64,000 nucleotides of DNA from an uncultured Porphyromonas sp. (GTDB lineage Bacteria > Bacteroidota > Bacteroidia > Bacteroidales > Porphyromonadaceae). Position numbers and translations under genes: made by a program. The notes below the pieces were generated by a model. That model was not told the DNA's origin. It was given only the letters and a program-made list of their open reading frames with translations, and did not search any database. Location: positions 34,813 to 98,812 of the forward strand of contig NZ_CALHVI010000020.1 of NCBI RefSeq assembly GCF_938039215.1. The letters are read 5' to 3'. The stretch's first letter is position 1. The number at the start of each line of letters is the position of its first letter. Positions 50,092 to 59,680 of this stretch are shown here, piece by piece.

Positions 50092-52371
50092 ATGACCCTT
50101 CGCATACCCGCCTTGATGGTCTTGGCTTCACTAGCCCTGCCTTCGCTCCTCAGAGCCGAAGAGACAGATAGCCTTCGCACTACAGAGATTGACCAAGTCG
50201 TCATCCGCTCCTACGTCCCTCAGCGCCCCACGGCACCCTCCATTGGGCAGCCCACATCGTTAACCTGGCTCACGGGGCATGATCTAGCTCAGTATCGCGT
50301 GCAGAGTGTCACCGACCTCACCAGTCGAGTGCCAAGTCTCTTCGTGCCTGACTATGGCTCGAAGCGCAGTGCAGCGATCTATCTCCGTGGGAGTGGAGCT
50401 CGTAGTGCGGGGCAGACCATCGGGCTCTATGTCGATGGCGTGCCCGTGCTCAATAAGTCGGGCTTCAACTTCGACCTCCCAGGTATCTCGGGAGTCGAAG
50501 TCCTGCGTGGACCTCAGGGTACGCTCTACGGGCGTAATGCCATGTCTGGGATCATCAACTATTACTCCCGTTCGGCCTTTGATCACCCAGGGGGAGAAGC
50601 TAGGCTGACCGTCGGGAGTCACCAGCTCCTGCGAGCTTCGGTAGAGCAGGGGGTGCGCCTCTCGCCTAAGTTGGGACTGAGCTATGGTATCTCAGGGACG
50701 ACACGTAGAGGCTACTTCTACAATGAGACTCGCCGAGCCTACCAAGATAGCCTTCGTATGTTTGGGGGCTTCGTGAAGCTGGAGTACCGACCCTCGGCTC
50801 AGCTGGAGATGGCGCTCAGCTTCTCGGGTGACTATGTGAACCAAGGTGGTTTCCCCTATCGCACAGATGAGCCTTCGACGAAGAAGACGCTGCCTCTGGT
50901 AGCTGATGCCCCCGAGTCCTATGAGCGTCATACGGCGACCCTTCGCTACCTCGTGAGCTACAACTGGTCAGATGTACAGCTCCAGTCGGCTACGAGCTAC
51001 CAATACCTCTATGATCGTACACGTATGGATATGGATGCACTTCCTCAGTCGCTCTTCCATGTCACGCAGCAGCTTCGTGAGCATGGTCTGACTCAGGAGT
51101 TCATCTTGAAGAATGTTCGCCGAGCAGGCTCTACGGGTTACGACTGGAGCTTAGGGCTCTTTGGCTACTATGATGCTAAGCGGTCGGAGGCTCCCGTCTC
51201 CTTCTCTTACGAAGGATTGAGTACCATCATCAATTCGGGTCTTAAGGCACTTAAGAAGCGTGCCCCCAGTATGCCCGATCTCGTCTATATCGATCCCACG
51301 AAGTCCGAGAAGACCAACCTCAATAGCTTCCGTATGCCCGACTGGGGGATAGCCCTCTACCATGAGAGTGCGCTTCATCTCTCTCCAGCTTGGTCGATCA
51401 CGGGTGGGCTGCGTCTCGACTATGAGCACCATGCGATCAGCTACCTCGCCGAGGGCTACGAGCTCGGAGTCGGCATCTCGGGTACGGATCGCCCGATAGG
51501 AGTCGCTAAGCCTGCGCATCTCGAGGGGGTGCAGTCCGTCGGCTACTGGCATCTGATCCCCAAGCTCTCCCTCTCTTGGCATCCTACAGATCATCTGCAT
51601 GCCTATGCGACCATCACACGTGGGCTAAAGACGGGGGGCTTCAACGAGCAGTCCTTCTCCGATCTAGTCTCGACGGCACAGCAGCAGGATCTGCAAGCAA
51701 GCATCTCTCATAAAGGGGGCTTCGATCCCGCTACCATCCCCTCAAGCACGACCTACAAGCCTGAGCATAGCTGGAGCTACGAGCTGGGGATGCGCTACTC
51801 CAATCCACGTGCAGGACTTGACCTCTCTGCTTCGGCTTATATGATGCAGGTGCGGGACCTACAGCTGACACGCTTCGTCGCTTCTGGAGCTGGCCGTATG
51901 GTCGGCAACGCAGGCTCCTCTCGTACACTAGGGTTCGAACTCACGACCTCCAAGCGTATCTGGTCTTCACTCAGGGCTCATCTGAGCTATAGCCTTACCG
52001 ATGCCCGCTTCACGGAGCACGTGCAGAAGGCGGCTCGGGGCAACTTCGTCCCCTTCATCCCACGACATACGTATAGTGTGATGCTCTCCCTCCACGAGCC
52101 GATCGCTCGAGACTGGAGACTCATCGGAGAGGTCGAGGGGGCTGGTATCGGTGAGATCTATTGGCGGGAAGATAATTCAGCTAAGGAGCCCCTACAATCC
52201 ACCCTCAGAGCTCGCCTAGGTGCTAGCTACCGACGCTATACACTAGCGGTATGGGGTGCGAACCTCCTAGATAACTCCTACATCGTCTTCCAGGCGGCCT
52301 CTCCGCTGGGACGACTCTATCAGACATCTGCACCACGTACGCTCGGGCTCGACCTCTCTGTGAGGATCTAG
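50092..52371 (+). CDS. TonB-dependent outer-membrane receptor
   Basis: This 759-residue protein has a signal peptide ending LLRAEE and a plug domain (DQVVIRSYVPQRP as TonB box region, DGVPVLNKSGFNFDLPGISG, VEVLRGPQGTLYGRNAMSGI). A 22-strand barrel ends in an aromatic-free SVRI. It lacks the N-terminal carboxypeptidase-like domain and a SusD partner, so it resembles siderophore/haem/vitamin receptors (iron-complex class), not SusC. Ligand unknown. It would be powered by the ExbB/ExbD system just downstream. Confidence 0.88.
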   Translation: MTLRIPALMVLASLALPSLLRAEETDSLRTTEIDQVVIRSYVPQRPTAPSIGQPTSLTWLTGHDLAQYRVQSVTDLTSRVPSLFVPDYGSKRSAAIYLRGSGARSAGQTIGLYVDGVPVLNKSGFNFDLPGISGVEVLRGPQGTLYGRNAMSGIINYYSRSAFDHPGGEARLTVGSHQLLRASVEQGVRLSPKLGLSYGISGTTRRGYFYNETRRAYQDSLRMFGGFVKLEYRPSAQLEMALSFSGDYVNQGGFPYRTDEPSTKKTLPLVADAPESYERHTATLRYLVSYNWSDVQLQSATSYQYLYDRTRMDMDALPQSLFHVTQQLREHGLTQEFILKNVRRAGSTGYDWSLGLFGYYDAKRSEAPVSFSYEGLSTIINSGLKALKKRAPSMPDLVYIDPTKSEKTNLNSFRMPDWGIALYHESALHLSPAWSITGGLRLDYEHHAISYLAEGYELGVGISGTDRPIGVAKPAHLEGVQSVGYWHLIPKLSLSWHPTDHLHAYATITRGLKTGGFNEQSFSDLVSTAQQQDLQASISHKGGFDPATIPSSTTYKPEHSWSYELGMRYSNPRAGLDLSASAYMMQVRDLQLTRFVASGAGRMVGNAGSSRTLGFELTTSKRIWSSLRAHLSYSLTDARFTEHVQKAARGNFVPFIPRHTYSVMLSLHEPIARDWRLIGEVEGAGIGEIYWREDNSAKEPLQSTLRARLGASYRRYTLAVWGANLLDNSYIVFQAASPLGRLYQTSAPRTLGLDLSVRI

Positions 52372-52425
52372 AGCCACCGAGCTTCAGAGCAACCCAGAGA
52401 ACACGACTGCGAAAACCTAAGTCGT

Positions 52426-52464
52426 GCGGTGACTGCCCTCGAGAGAGTCCGGTCACCGCTTTTC
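52426..52464 (+). terminator. Terminator after TonB-dependent receptor
   Basis: GCGGTGAC (52426-52433) pairs with GTCACCGC (52452-52459), followed by TTTTCT. It is a standard intrinsic terminator. Confidence 0.75.
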
Positions 52465-52538
52465 TCTTGCTCTGGATGCTTCACCTCAGCTTCCGCTCAT
52501 CATGCTTATACGCTCGCCCCTTCAGGGCTCCAGCCTAT

Positions 52539-52623
52539 CCCATTCATGCCTCCCTCGACTACCCCATGAATGGGTCGCTCGAGGGAGGCATGAATGGGTC
52601 TCTCTTTCGACCCATGAATGGGT
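52539..52623. repeat. Nested palindromic element with CCCATGAATGGG units
   Basis: A 20-bp perfect stem (52539-52558 with 52579-52598) encloses a 20-base loop that itself contains the palindrome ACCCCATGAATGGGT. A further unit, ACCCATGAATGGGT, follows at 52610-52623. The 697-base gap between the receptor and exbB otherwise holds a terminator and the exbB promoter. A 99-residue open frame across the repeats is not considered a gene. Confidence 0.7.
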
Positions 52624-52820
52624 ACCTAGAGGGGGCTATGATTAGCTTAGGGTATCTTGGTGAAGGGGCATCGGTGCGTTATTCATTCAGATACTCGCTC
52701 GGTAAGGTCTTGGGGTGCGTGAGCCCTCTGAGAGATTTGCCTAAAGGGAGGATGGATAGGTCGTGAGGACGAGGGATGCCTCTCCAAGGTCGTCCACAGA
52801 GCTTTTGCGAGAGACGTGAT

Positions 52821-52852
52821 TTTGTTTTTCGGTTGGAAAAGCTGTATTTTTG
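52821..52852 (+). promoter_or_regulatory. Promoter of the exbB operon
   Basis: TTTG (52821-52824), 20 bases, TATTTTTG (52845-52852) is a perfect Bacteroidetes promoter. The start near 52859 leaves a leader of about 210 bases before the exbB ATG, long enough for regulation. Confidence 0.65.
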
Positions 52853-53068
52853 ATGCCGAAAGGCCTTATCCTCTGTTAGCTGATCTCCCCGATGGGACTC
52901 GCCTCTGTAGGATGGCTCTAGGTCGAGTGTGGGTGAGCATGTCGCTCTCGCCTCCTCGTGGTAGGGATAGATCCCCCCTCAGATGAGCCCCTCACAAGAC
53001 CTGATATAATGAAGGAACGAGAAGAAACGAAACAAATAAAACTTACTAACTCACAAAAACTATTCGAC

Positions 53069-53908
53069 ATGAAAAAGTTATTCGCAATCGCTGCTTGCGT
53101 GGGTCTCCTCTCAGTAGGCACGGCTAATGTAGCCATGGCCCAGAATGCAGATAGCACTGCTGCTCCTGCTACCGAACAGGTTGATTCAGCCGCAGCTCAG
53201 GCTGTTGATTCAGCTGCCGTCGTTGCCGATGAGCAAGTAGCAGGTGAAGAAGTCGTTGCTGAAGCAAGCTTCCACCAGGAGCTGAAGACTAAGTTCATCG
53301 AAGGGGGTGCAGACTTCATGGCTACCATCGCCATCGCCCTCATCCTCGGTCTGGCTATCTGCCTGGAGCGTATCATCTACCTCAACCTCGCTAACGTTAA
53401 CCCTGACAAGCTCCTCCGTGACATCGAAGCTGCTCTCGTCAACGAAGGGAACGTCGAAAAGGCTAAGGAAGTAGCTCGCAACACGCGTGGTCCGATTGCA
53501 TCTATCGCCTATCAGGCGCTTCTCCGTGCAGATCAGGGTATCGACATCGCAGAAAAGTCTGTAGTCTCCTACGGTGGTGTACAGGGTGGTCTGCTCGAAA
53601 AGAACCTCTCTTGGATCTCGCTCTTCATCGCTATGGCTCCTTCTCTCGGGTTCCTTGGTACGGTCGTAGGGATGGTCCAGGCATTCGACAACATCGAAAA
53701 GGTAGGGGATATCAGCCCAACGGTCGTAGCAGGTGGTATGAAGGTCGCTCTGATCACGACCATCGGTGGTCTTATCGTAGCTCTGATCCTTCAGGTCTTC
53801 TATAACTACATCCTCTCTCTGGTCGAAGGTATCCTCAACCGCATGGAAGATGCCTCCATCACGCTGCTCGACTTCATCGTCAAGTACGAAGTCAAGAAGA
53901 ACAAGTAA
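53069..53908 (+). CDS. exbB: ExbB/TolQ-type proton channel subunit
   Basis: From ATG 53069 the protein has 279 residues; the open frame starts at 52958, but MKKLFAIAACVGLLSVGTAN is a clear signal peptide. A Q/D/S/A/E-rich periplasmic stretch (25-70) precedes three membrane helices and the MotA/TolQ core (RGPIASIAYQALL, SLGFLGTVVGMVQAFDNI, ALITTIGGLIVALILQVFY). It couples the proton gradient to TonB-type transport. It heads a four-gene operon. Confidence 0.9.
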   Translation: MKKLFAIAACVGLLSVGTANVAMAQNADSTAAPATEQVDSAAAQAVDSAAVVADEQVAGEEVVAEASFHQELKTKFIEGGADFMATIAIALILGLAICLERIIYLNLANVNPDKLLRDIEAALVNEGNVEKAKEVARNTRGPIASIAYQALLRADQGIDIAEKSVVSYGGVQGGLLEKNLSWISLFIAMAPSLGFLGTVVGMVQAFDNIEKVGDISPTVVAGGMKVALITTIGGLIVALILQVFYNYILSLVEGILNRMEDASITLLDFIVKYEVKKNK

Positions 53909-53937
53909 TCATTACCCTGTAGTACAATAATAAAGAC

Positions 53938-54414
53938 ATGGCTGTAACAAAGATACGTAAGGTATCCAGCACGACTTTATTAGTCCTCACAGTCGTAAGC
54001 GTCTTGATCTTTGTCCTCTTCTTCGCAGGAGGTGCAGAGGTCGATGCTAAGGGCAACAAGGACTATGCGTTCACGGGTATCTTGCTCTACTGGACTTATT
54101 TCCTCTTCCTCGTCACGATCGTGGCGACGATCTGCTTCGCTCTCCGCAACATCGTATCGGCTTTCCAGACCAACTCTCGCCGTGCAATGCTCTCTATCGG
54201 TAGCCTCGTAGCCTTCGTAGTCCTCCTCGGTATCACCTACGCTATCGGCGATGGTGAGCCTATCAAGGGCCTCAACGAAGCTTCGCAGTCCTACAATACG
54301 AGTGGCTGGCTGAAGGTCACCGATATGTGGCTCTACTCCATCTATATCCTCTTCGTCGCCACCATCGGTGCTGCGATCTGGGGCGGTGTATCCAAGCGAC
54401 TCCTGAGCAAGTAA
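53938..54414 (+). CDS. Four-helix membrane protein of the Exb operon
   Basis: This 158-residue protein has four apolar helices (TTLLVLTVVSVLIFVLFFAG, LLYWTYFLFLVTIVATICFA, MLSIGSLVAFVVLLGITYAI, LYSIYILFVATIGAAIWGGV). The first two loops are short and the third is periplasmic (GDGEPIKGLNEASQSYNTSG). It is placed between exbB and exbD with 29- and 37-base gaps. No catalytic motif; likely an accessory of the Exb complex in Bacteroidales. Confidence 0.75.
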   Translation: MAVTKIRKVSSTTLLVLTVVSVLIFVLFFAGGAEVDAKGNKDYAFTGILLYWTYFLFLVTIVATICFALRNIVSAFQTNSRRAMLSIGSLVAFVVLLGITYAIGDGEPIKGLNEASQSYNTSGWLKVTDMWLYSIYILFVATIGAAIWGGVSKRLLSK

Positions 54415-54451
54415 GACGTTGTAATCAGTAACGAATAGAACAAAAAGCATT

Positions 54452-55066
54452 ATGGCTACGAAAAGAAAGACTCCTGGTATCAACGGATCGTCCTCGGCCG
54501 ATATCGCTTTTATGTTGCTTATCTTCTTCTTGATTACAACTTCAATGGATACTGATAAGGGGCTTAAGAGGCGTCTGCCTCCTATGGCTCCAAAGCAACA
54601 AAAGCAGCAGGAGATCGAGATCAATGACCGCAACATCATGCGTCTCTTGGTCAACCGAGCTGACGAAATCGTGATCTCACGCAAGGATGCCTCTGGTGTA
54701 GACCAGCTCATCCCTGTCAAGCTGGAGCAACTCAAGGACTACGCTGTCGAGTTCATCATGAACCCCGACAACAAGCCCTTCCTGCCTGAGCTTGAGCGTC
54801 GTGAGATCGAAGGGCTGGGTGAGCGCACTGTCATCACTACTGGGTATGCTATCTCCATCAAGAATGAGGTCGAGACCAGCTACCAGCAGTACGTCAACGT
54901 GCAGAATGAGCTGATCAAGGCTTACAACGAAGTGTGGAACATCTTCGCTCGTCAAGCCTTCGGTAAGTCCTTCGATGCTCTTACCCCTTCCGAGAAGAAG
55001 TCTGTCACGGAGGCATATCCCATGCACATCTCTGAGATGGCTCTCTCTAACCTTGCAAAGAAGTAA
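54452..55066 (+). CDS. exbD: ExbD/TolR-type biopolymer transport protein
   Basis: This 204-residue protein has one N-terminal helix with the conserved ADIAFMLLIFFLITTSMDTD, including the proton-carrying Asp. The periplasmic domain is extended compared with E. coli ExbD (141) and contains RLLVNRADEIVISRKDASGV and helical EVETSYQQYVNVQNELIKAY. It forms the energising complex with ExbB. Confidence 0.87.
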   Translation: MATKRKTPGINGSSSADIAFMLLIFFLITTSMDTDKGLKRRLPPMAPKQQKQQEIEINDRNIMRLLVNRADEIVISRKDASGVDQLIPVKLEQLKDYAVEFIMNPDNKPFLPELERREIEGLGERTVITTGYAISIKNEVETSYQQYVNVQNELIKAYNEVWNIFARQAFGKSFDALTPSEKKSVTEAYPMHISEMALSNLAKK

Positions 55067-55072
55067 AAGACA

Positions 55073-55552
55073 ATGGGAAAATTCAGTAAATCAGGTGGGC
55101 GTGAGATGCCCGAGCTAAATACTTCGTCCCTTCCTGACTTGGTTTTCGCCTTCCTCTTCTTCATCATGATGGTTACGACCATCCGTGAGGTTACTCCGAA
55201 GGTTAGCTTCAGCGATCTGCCCACGGCTACCGAGCTGACTAAGCTCGAAGAAAAGTCGCTCGTCACCTTCATCTATGTCGGTAAGCCTAACAAGGAATAT
55301 CGTGAGATGTACGGTACGAACTCGGCGATCCAGCTCAACGACCAGGTCACTCAGAATCCTACGGCTGTGTACAGCTACATCAAGCAGGCACAGACGAAGA
55401 TCAAGGATGCTCGTCGCAACCTTATGCAGGTCTCTCTCAAGGCCGATAAGGGGACGAAGATGAACATCATCTCTCAGATCAAGGAAGAGCTCCGTCGCGC
55501 CGACGCTCTTAACCTAAGCTACTCGGCACGTAAGCGTAACGACAACAACTAG
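55073..55552 (+). CDS. Second ExbD/TolR-type protein
   Basis: This 159-residue protein has an N-terminal helix LNTSSLPDLVFAFLFFIMMV with Asp at the proton site. A periplasmic domain follows (LVTFIYVGKPNKEYREMYGT, then LMQVSLKADKGTKMNIISQI). It lies 6 bases after exbD. Two different ExbD proteins with one ExbB is a common Bacteroidetes arrangement; a heteromeric complex is inferred. Confidence 0.83.
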   Translation: MGKFSKSGGREMPELNTSSLPDLVFAFLFFIMMVTTIREVTPKVSFSDLPTATELTKLEEKSLVTFIYVGKPNKEYREMYGTNSAIQLNDQVTQNPTAVYSYIKQAQTKIKDARRNLMQVSLKADKGTKMNIISQIKEELRRADALNLSYSARKRNDNN

Positions 55553-55590
55553 TCGTTTGCGACCTCTCCCTCATCACTAAACTCTATGTA

Positions 55591-55638
55591 GAGAGCCCTC
55601 CAGCGCACCTCCGTGTGTCTCGGGGGCTCTCTCCTTTT
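55591..55638 (+). terminator. Terminator after the exb operon
   Basis: GAGAGCCC (55591-55598) pairs with GGGCTCTC (55624-55631), followed by CCTTTT. The loop of 25 bases is long but the T-run is present. Confidence 0.65.
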
Positions 55639-55796
55639 ATCCGATTCATTCGCATCTCTCTCCCCCTGCTTCTGCGAGACCTTCTGATCTTTTCTTCCCC
55701 AAGAGTGGTCTTGCCTAGCGGACTTGCTTTTGTCTAGGCTGCTAGCTTGCTCCGAGAGAGCGCTCTTGCATCTACGATACACATTATACATCGACT

Positions 55797-58700
55797 ATGA
55801 AACGAATCCTCACTCTGGCTCTGGCCTCTGCTCTGTCGCTGAGTACTCTTGCTCAGGCAGAGAAGAGTACTCCACTCTGGCTGCGTCATCAGCAGATCAG
55901 CCCAGATGGCTCTCGCATCGCATTCTGCTACCGAGGGGACATCTACACGGTACCCACTTCTGGTGGGACGGCCTTCCGTCTGACCTCCAATGCTGCCTAC
56001 GACGGTACTCCTATCTGGAGCCCCGACAGCAAGCAGATCGCCTTCTCCTCTGATCGTGAGGGAAGCAAGGATGTCTATATCGTCGGAGCCGATGGCTCTG
56101 GTCTGCGTCGCCTGACCTACAATAGTGGGAAGGAGCTCCCTGTAGCCTTCCTTGATGACAACACACTGCTCTTCCAGTCCTACATCATCCCCAGTATCAA
56201 GGATGGGATGTTCCCTTGGGACTGGTTCGTTCAGACCTATGCGCTTGATCTGAAGAAGTCTGTGGCTCGCCCCAAGCTCTACAGTACTTATCCCACGCTT
56301 GATCCTTCACTTCGTGCAGGGCAGATGCTCTACACCGATGTCAAGGGCTACGAAGATGTCTGGCGCAAGCACGCTGTCTCTCCCGTTACCCGTGATATCT
56401 GGCTCCGTGATAAGGATGGTAAGCATACCAAGCTCACCACCTTCGGAGGGGAAGACCGCAATGCCGTCTGGGATCGTCAGGGGGGCTTCTACTATCTGAG
56501 CGAAAGAGGGGGTAGCTTCAATGTCTTCCACCGCTCATCTGCTACGGCTACGGCTCAGGATGAACAGGTCACTTCCTTCACCCGCAATCCAGTCCGCTTC
56601 CTCTCCATTGCTTCCAATGGCATGCTCTGCTACGGCTACGATGGGGAGATCTATACGCAGACTCCAGGAGCTGCTCCTCAAAAGGTCGCTATCTCGATCA
56701 TCCGTGATGACGAAGAGCCTCAGCTGGTGCGCAAGACCTTGAGAGATAATCTCTCCGACTTCGCTGTCGCTAAGAGCAACAAGGAAGTAGCACTTGTAGT
56801 GAACGGGGATATCTTCGTCACTTCGACTGACTATGCGACGACACGTCGTATCACCGACACACCCGAGGAAGAGCGTAACATCGATATCAGCCCCGACGGA
56901 CGCAAGCTGGTCTATGCCGCTGAGCGCAATGGCGGGTGGAATCTCTACATGACTGAGCTCACTCGCAAGGATGATCCCCTCTTCACCTATGCTCGTGATC
57001 TCAAGGAGACCCAGCTGACGAAGAACAAGGAAGCCTCCTTCCAGCCCCTCTTCTCTCCCGATGGTACCAAGGTCGCTTACCTCAGAGATCGTACGGGTAT
57101 CTTCGTGCACGACCTCAAGACGGGCCGTGACTATCAGGTGCTGGATAAGAAGTACAACTATTCGTACACCGATGGTGACTTCTCTTACACTTGGAGCCCA
57201 GATAGCAAGTGGATCCTTTGCGAATATCTAGGCCATGGTGGTTGGAACCACGTAGACTGTGCTCTGGTGAAGGCCGATGGCTCGGGTGAGGTGGTCAACC
57301 TCACGGAGAGTGGCTACACAGAGGGTAGTCCTAAGTTCGCCTTCGGTGGCAAGGCTGTCCTCTTCACTTCGGACCGTGCCGGGTATCGTAGCCACGGGAG
57401 CTGGGGCTCGGAGCGTGACTACTATCTGATGTTCCTCGATCGTGAGGCTTACGAAGAGTTCAAGCTCTCCAAGGAAGATCGTGAGCTGCGTAAGGAGCTC
57501 AAGGAGGTAGCAGATAAGAAGGATGATGCTAAGCCAGCTAAGAAGACCGCTAAGGGTCGTAAGGCAAAGGCAGAGAAGGCTAAGCCTGCAGAGGATAAGA
57601 CCTTCAAGCCCGACTTCCACGATCTAGATGCTCGCACCGTGCGTCTGACGCGTGCTTCGGGTTCGCTCTCCGATGCAGTGATCAACGAAGATGGCTCTAA
57701 GCTCTACTACATCGCTCGCTATGAGTCTTCCTATGACCTCTGGGAGAAGGATCTGCTTACTCAGGCTACGAAGGTCATCTCTTCGGATGTCGGCGGTGGC
57801 GGTATCGTCCTCGGGAAGGATGGTAAGACCATCTATGTCGGGACGAATAATGGCCTCAACAAGCTCGATGGCGGTGCGCTTAAGCCCATCAGCTTCGCAG
57901 CGGAATTCAATCATCGTCCAGCGGCCGAACGTGCTTACATCCTCGACCATGCTTACCAGCTCGTCAAGGAGAAGTTCTACGATGTCAATCTCCACGGTGT
58001 GGACTGGGCATACTATCGTGATACGTACAAGAAGTTCCTCCCTCATATCGATAACGATGAGGACTTCGGCGAACTCCTCAGTGAGTTCCTCGGCGAGCTG
58101 AATGCTTCGCACACGGGTGCTCGTGTCTACCCCTCTCGCTATGCTCAGCAGACTGGGTACTTCGGTGCATACTACGATCAGAGCCACAAGGGCGATGGTC
58201 TCAAGATCGAAGAGATCCTAGTTGGTGGTCCTCTCTCACACTTCGGAGACAAGATCCACGCTGGTATGATCATCGAGAAGGTCGATGGCGAAACGATCTC
58301 TGCTGATAAGCCCGTCGAGCTCTATCTCAACGGCAAGGTCGGCAAGCGCACCAGCGTCTCCTTCTACGATCCCAAGACGGGCAAGCGCTTCGAAGAGCTC
58401 ATTCGTCCGATCAGTCAGTCCACCCAGAAGGAACTCTTCTTCCGTCGCTGGGAGAAGCAGCGTGAAGAGCTTGTCGAGAAGCTCAGTGGTGGCCGTGTAG
58501 CCTACGTCGTCGTACGTGCGATGAATAGCTACAGCTATCGTGAAGCCTACAAGAAGCTCCTCGGTAAGTACCGCAATTACGATGCGGTCATCGTCGACAC
58601 CCGCTACAATGGCGGTGGTTGGCTCCACGAAGACCTCGCCTTCCTGCTCAGTGGTAAGCTCTATCAGCGCTTCACCCCACGTGGGCAGTACATCGGTGAT

Positions 58701-59060
58701 GACCCCTTCATGCAGTGGACCAAGCCTAGCTGTGTCCTCGTCAGCGAAGGGAACTACAGTAATGGCCATGGCTTCCCCTGGGTCTACAAGCACCTGGGTA
58801 TCGGTAAGGTCATCGGTACACCTGTCGCAGGTACGATGACGGCCGTCTGGTGGGAATCGCAGATCAACCCCTATGTAGTCTTTGGTGTGCCCCAGACCAC
58901 TTGCTCGGATCTCGATGGTAATGCAATGGAGAACCGCACGCTCCAGCCCGATATCGAAGTCTACAATACTCCAGCGAACTACGAGTCTGGCCACGATGCT
59001 CAGCTCGTCCGTGCTGTCGAAGAGATGATGAAGACCATCGGTCCTAAGGCCAAGAAGTAG
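55797..59060 (+). CDS. Exported tricorn-like S41 protease
   Basis: This is a 1087-residue protein. A signal peptide (MKRILTLALASALSLSTLAQ) leads to a TolB/WD40-like beta-propeller region with repeated ISPDG, WSPDSKQIAFSSD and FSPDGTKVAYL units (about 30-560). A Lys/Ala-rich stretch (about 575-602) precedes a second propeller portion and the C-terminal tricorn core, with a PDZ-like part and DAVIVDTRYNGGGWLHEDLA. The nucleophile is probably S988 in GNYSNGHGFPW, the place of Ser in the SDG motif of tricorn. It cleaves peptides in the periplasm. It is a single-gene unit. Confidence 0.87.
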   Translation: MKRILTLALASALSLSTLAQAEKSTPLWLRHQQISPDGSRIAFCYRGDIYTVPTSGGTAFRLTSNAAYDGTPIWSPDSKQIAFSSDREGSKDVYIVGADGSGLRRLTYNSGKELPVAFLDDNTLLFQSYIIPSIKDGMFPWDWFVQTYALDLKKSVARPKLYSTYPTLDPSLRAGQMLYTDVKGYEDVWRKHAVSPVTRDIWLRDKDGKHTKLTTFGGEDRNAVWDRQGGFYYLSERGGSFNVFHRSSATATAQDEQVTSFTRNPVRFLSIASNGMLCYGYDGEIYTQTPGAAPQKVAISIIRDDEEPQLVRKTLRDNLSDFAVAKSNKEVALVVNGDIFVTSTDYATTRRITDTPEEERNIDISPDGRKLVYAAERNGGWNLYMTELTRKDDPLFTYARDLKETQLTKNKEASFQPLFSPDGTKVAYLRDRTGIFVHDLKTGRDYQVLDKKYNYSYTDGDFSYTWSPDSKWILCEYLGHGGWNHVDCALVKADGSGEVVNLTESGYTEGSPKFAFGGKAVLFTSDRAGYRSHGSWGSERDYYLMFLDREAYEEFKLSKEDRELRKELKEVADKKDDAKPAKKTAKGRKAKAEKAKPAEDKTFKPDFHDLDARTVRLTRASGSLSDAVINEDGSKLYYIARYESSYDLWEKDLLTQATKVISSDVGGGGIVLGKDGKTIYVGTNNGLNKLDGGALKPISFAAEFNHRPAAERAYILDHAYQLVKEKFYDVNLHGVDWAYYRDTYKKFLPHIDNDEDFGELLSEFLGELNASHTGARVYPSRYAQQTGYFGAYYDQSHKGDGLKIEEILVGGPLSHFGDKIHAGMIIEKVDGETISADKPVELYLNGKVGKRTSVSFYDPKTGKRFEELIRPISQSTQKELFFRRWEKQREELVEKLSGGRVAYVVVRAMNSYSYREAYKKLLGKYRNYDAVIVDTRYNGGGWLHEDLAFLLSGKLYQRFTPRGQYIGDDPFMQWTKPSCVLVSEGNYSNGHGFPWVYKHLGIGKVIGTPVAGTMTAVWWESQINPYVVFGVPQTTCSDLDGNAMENRTLQPDIEVYNTPANYESGHDAQLVRAVEEMMKTIGPKAKK

Positions 59061-59094
59061 TCATCCTTCCGCCCTTTACCCTTCGGGGTAAGTC

Positions 59095-59140
59095 GCTACG
59101 TCCTCCTTGAGCTATTGGCTCGGGGAGGACGTAGCTTTTA
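59095..59140 (+). terminator. Terminator after the tricorn-like gene
   Basis: GCTACGTCCTCC (59095-59106) pairs with GGAGGACGTAGC (59124-59135), with an inner GAGC/GCTC helix, followed by TTTTAT. Confidence 0.85.
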
Positions 59141-59287
59141 TATGAGGAGAGGATGCGTGAAGGTGTATAAGTAGAAGATAAGGGGAGAGCTTTCGCTTAG
59201 GCTTGTCATTCCTTCGGGGGATCTCTGTACAAGAAGCCTCGCTCCAGCCCGCCTAGAATCAGCTCTTGGAGAGCCCTCAAAACAAAC

Positions 59288-59367
59288 CTACCGTAGGTCG
59301 CAAGAAAAACCTACTGTAGGTCGTCTCACCGACCCACGGTAGGTCGCTTCGACGACCTACCGTGGGT
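59288..59367. repeat. Cluster of four ACCTACCGTAGGTCG-type palindromes
   Basis: Units ACCTACCGTAGGTCG, ACCTACTGTAGGTCG, ACCCACGGTAGGTCG and CGACCTACCGTGGGT follow each other within 85 bases. The last two form a perfect 15-bp hairpin (59332-59346 with 59353-59367) with a 6-base loop. The rest of the 620-base gap before mutA shows no gene. Confidence 0.7.
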
Positions 59368-59636
59368 TTCTTTTTAGCCCCTTGTCGGGGTGCATCCCGA
59401 AGGGTGCGAAGAGCCTTCTCCTCGCTTGGTGTAGCGCCTTCATTTTACGTGAGGTCCATGTGTGGTGGTTCGGCTCACATAAGATCACCGATCGTTTCTG
59501 AGAAACTATCGGAAGAGAGCAAGCAGGGAAAGAATAGCATCGCTGATAGCTATTCTCTTAGGAGTGCCCCCAAAAGTTATTGGGCATCAGCTGTGATTTG
59601 TCCTAGGAGATAAGCCGGTAATTGCATTATTTACTG

Positions 59637-59644
59637 TACCTTTG
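59637..59644 (+). promoter_or_regulatory. -7 box of the mutAB operon
   Basis: TACCTTTG (59637-59644) is a perfect TAnnTTTG element 36 bases before the mutA ATG, giving a leader near 30 bases. A -33 TTTG at normal spacing is not seen. Confidence 0.5.
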
Positions 59645-59680
59645 CGGATATAAGTAATCAATTCACTAAATTGAACTATT

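Noticed and set aside
52467..52766. 99-residue rightward open frame with repeated PMNGSLEGGMNGS
   Set aside because: It is simply the translation of the palindromic units. It has no leader and continues into unrelated sequence.
53980..54735. 251-residue leftward open frame opposite the Exb operon
   Set aside because: Shadow of strongly biased codon use in exb genes, which have clear membrane and ExbD features on the other strand.
58236..58994. 252-residue leftward open frame opposite the tricorn-like gene
   Set aside because: Shadow frame; the rightward strand encodes conserved S41 motifs across the same bases.
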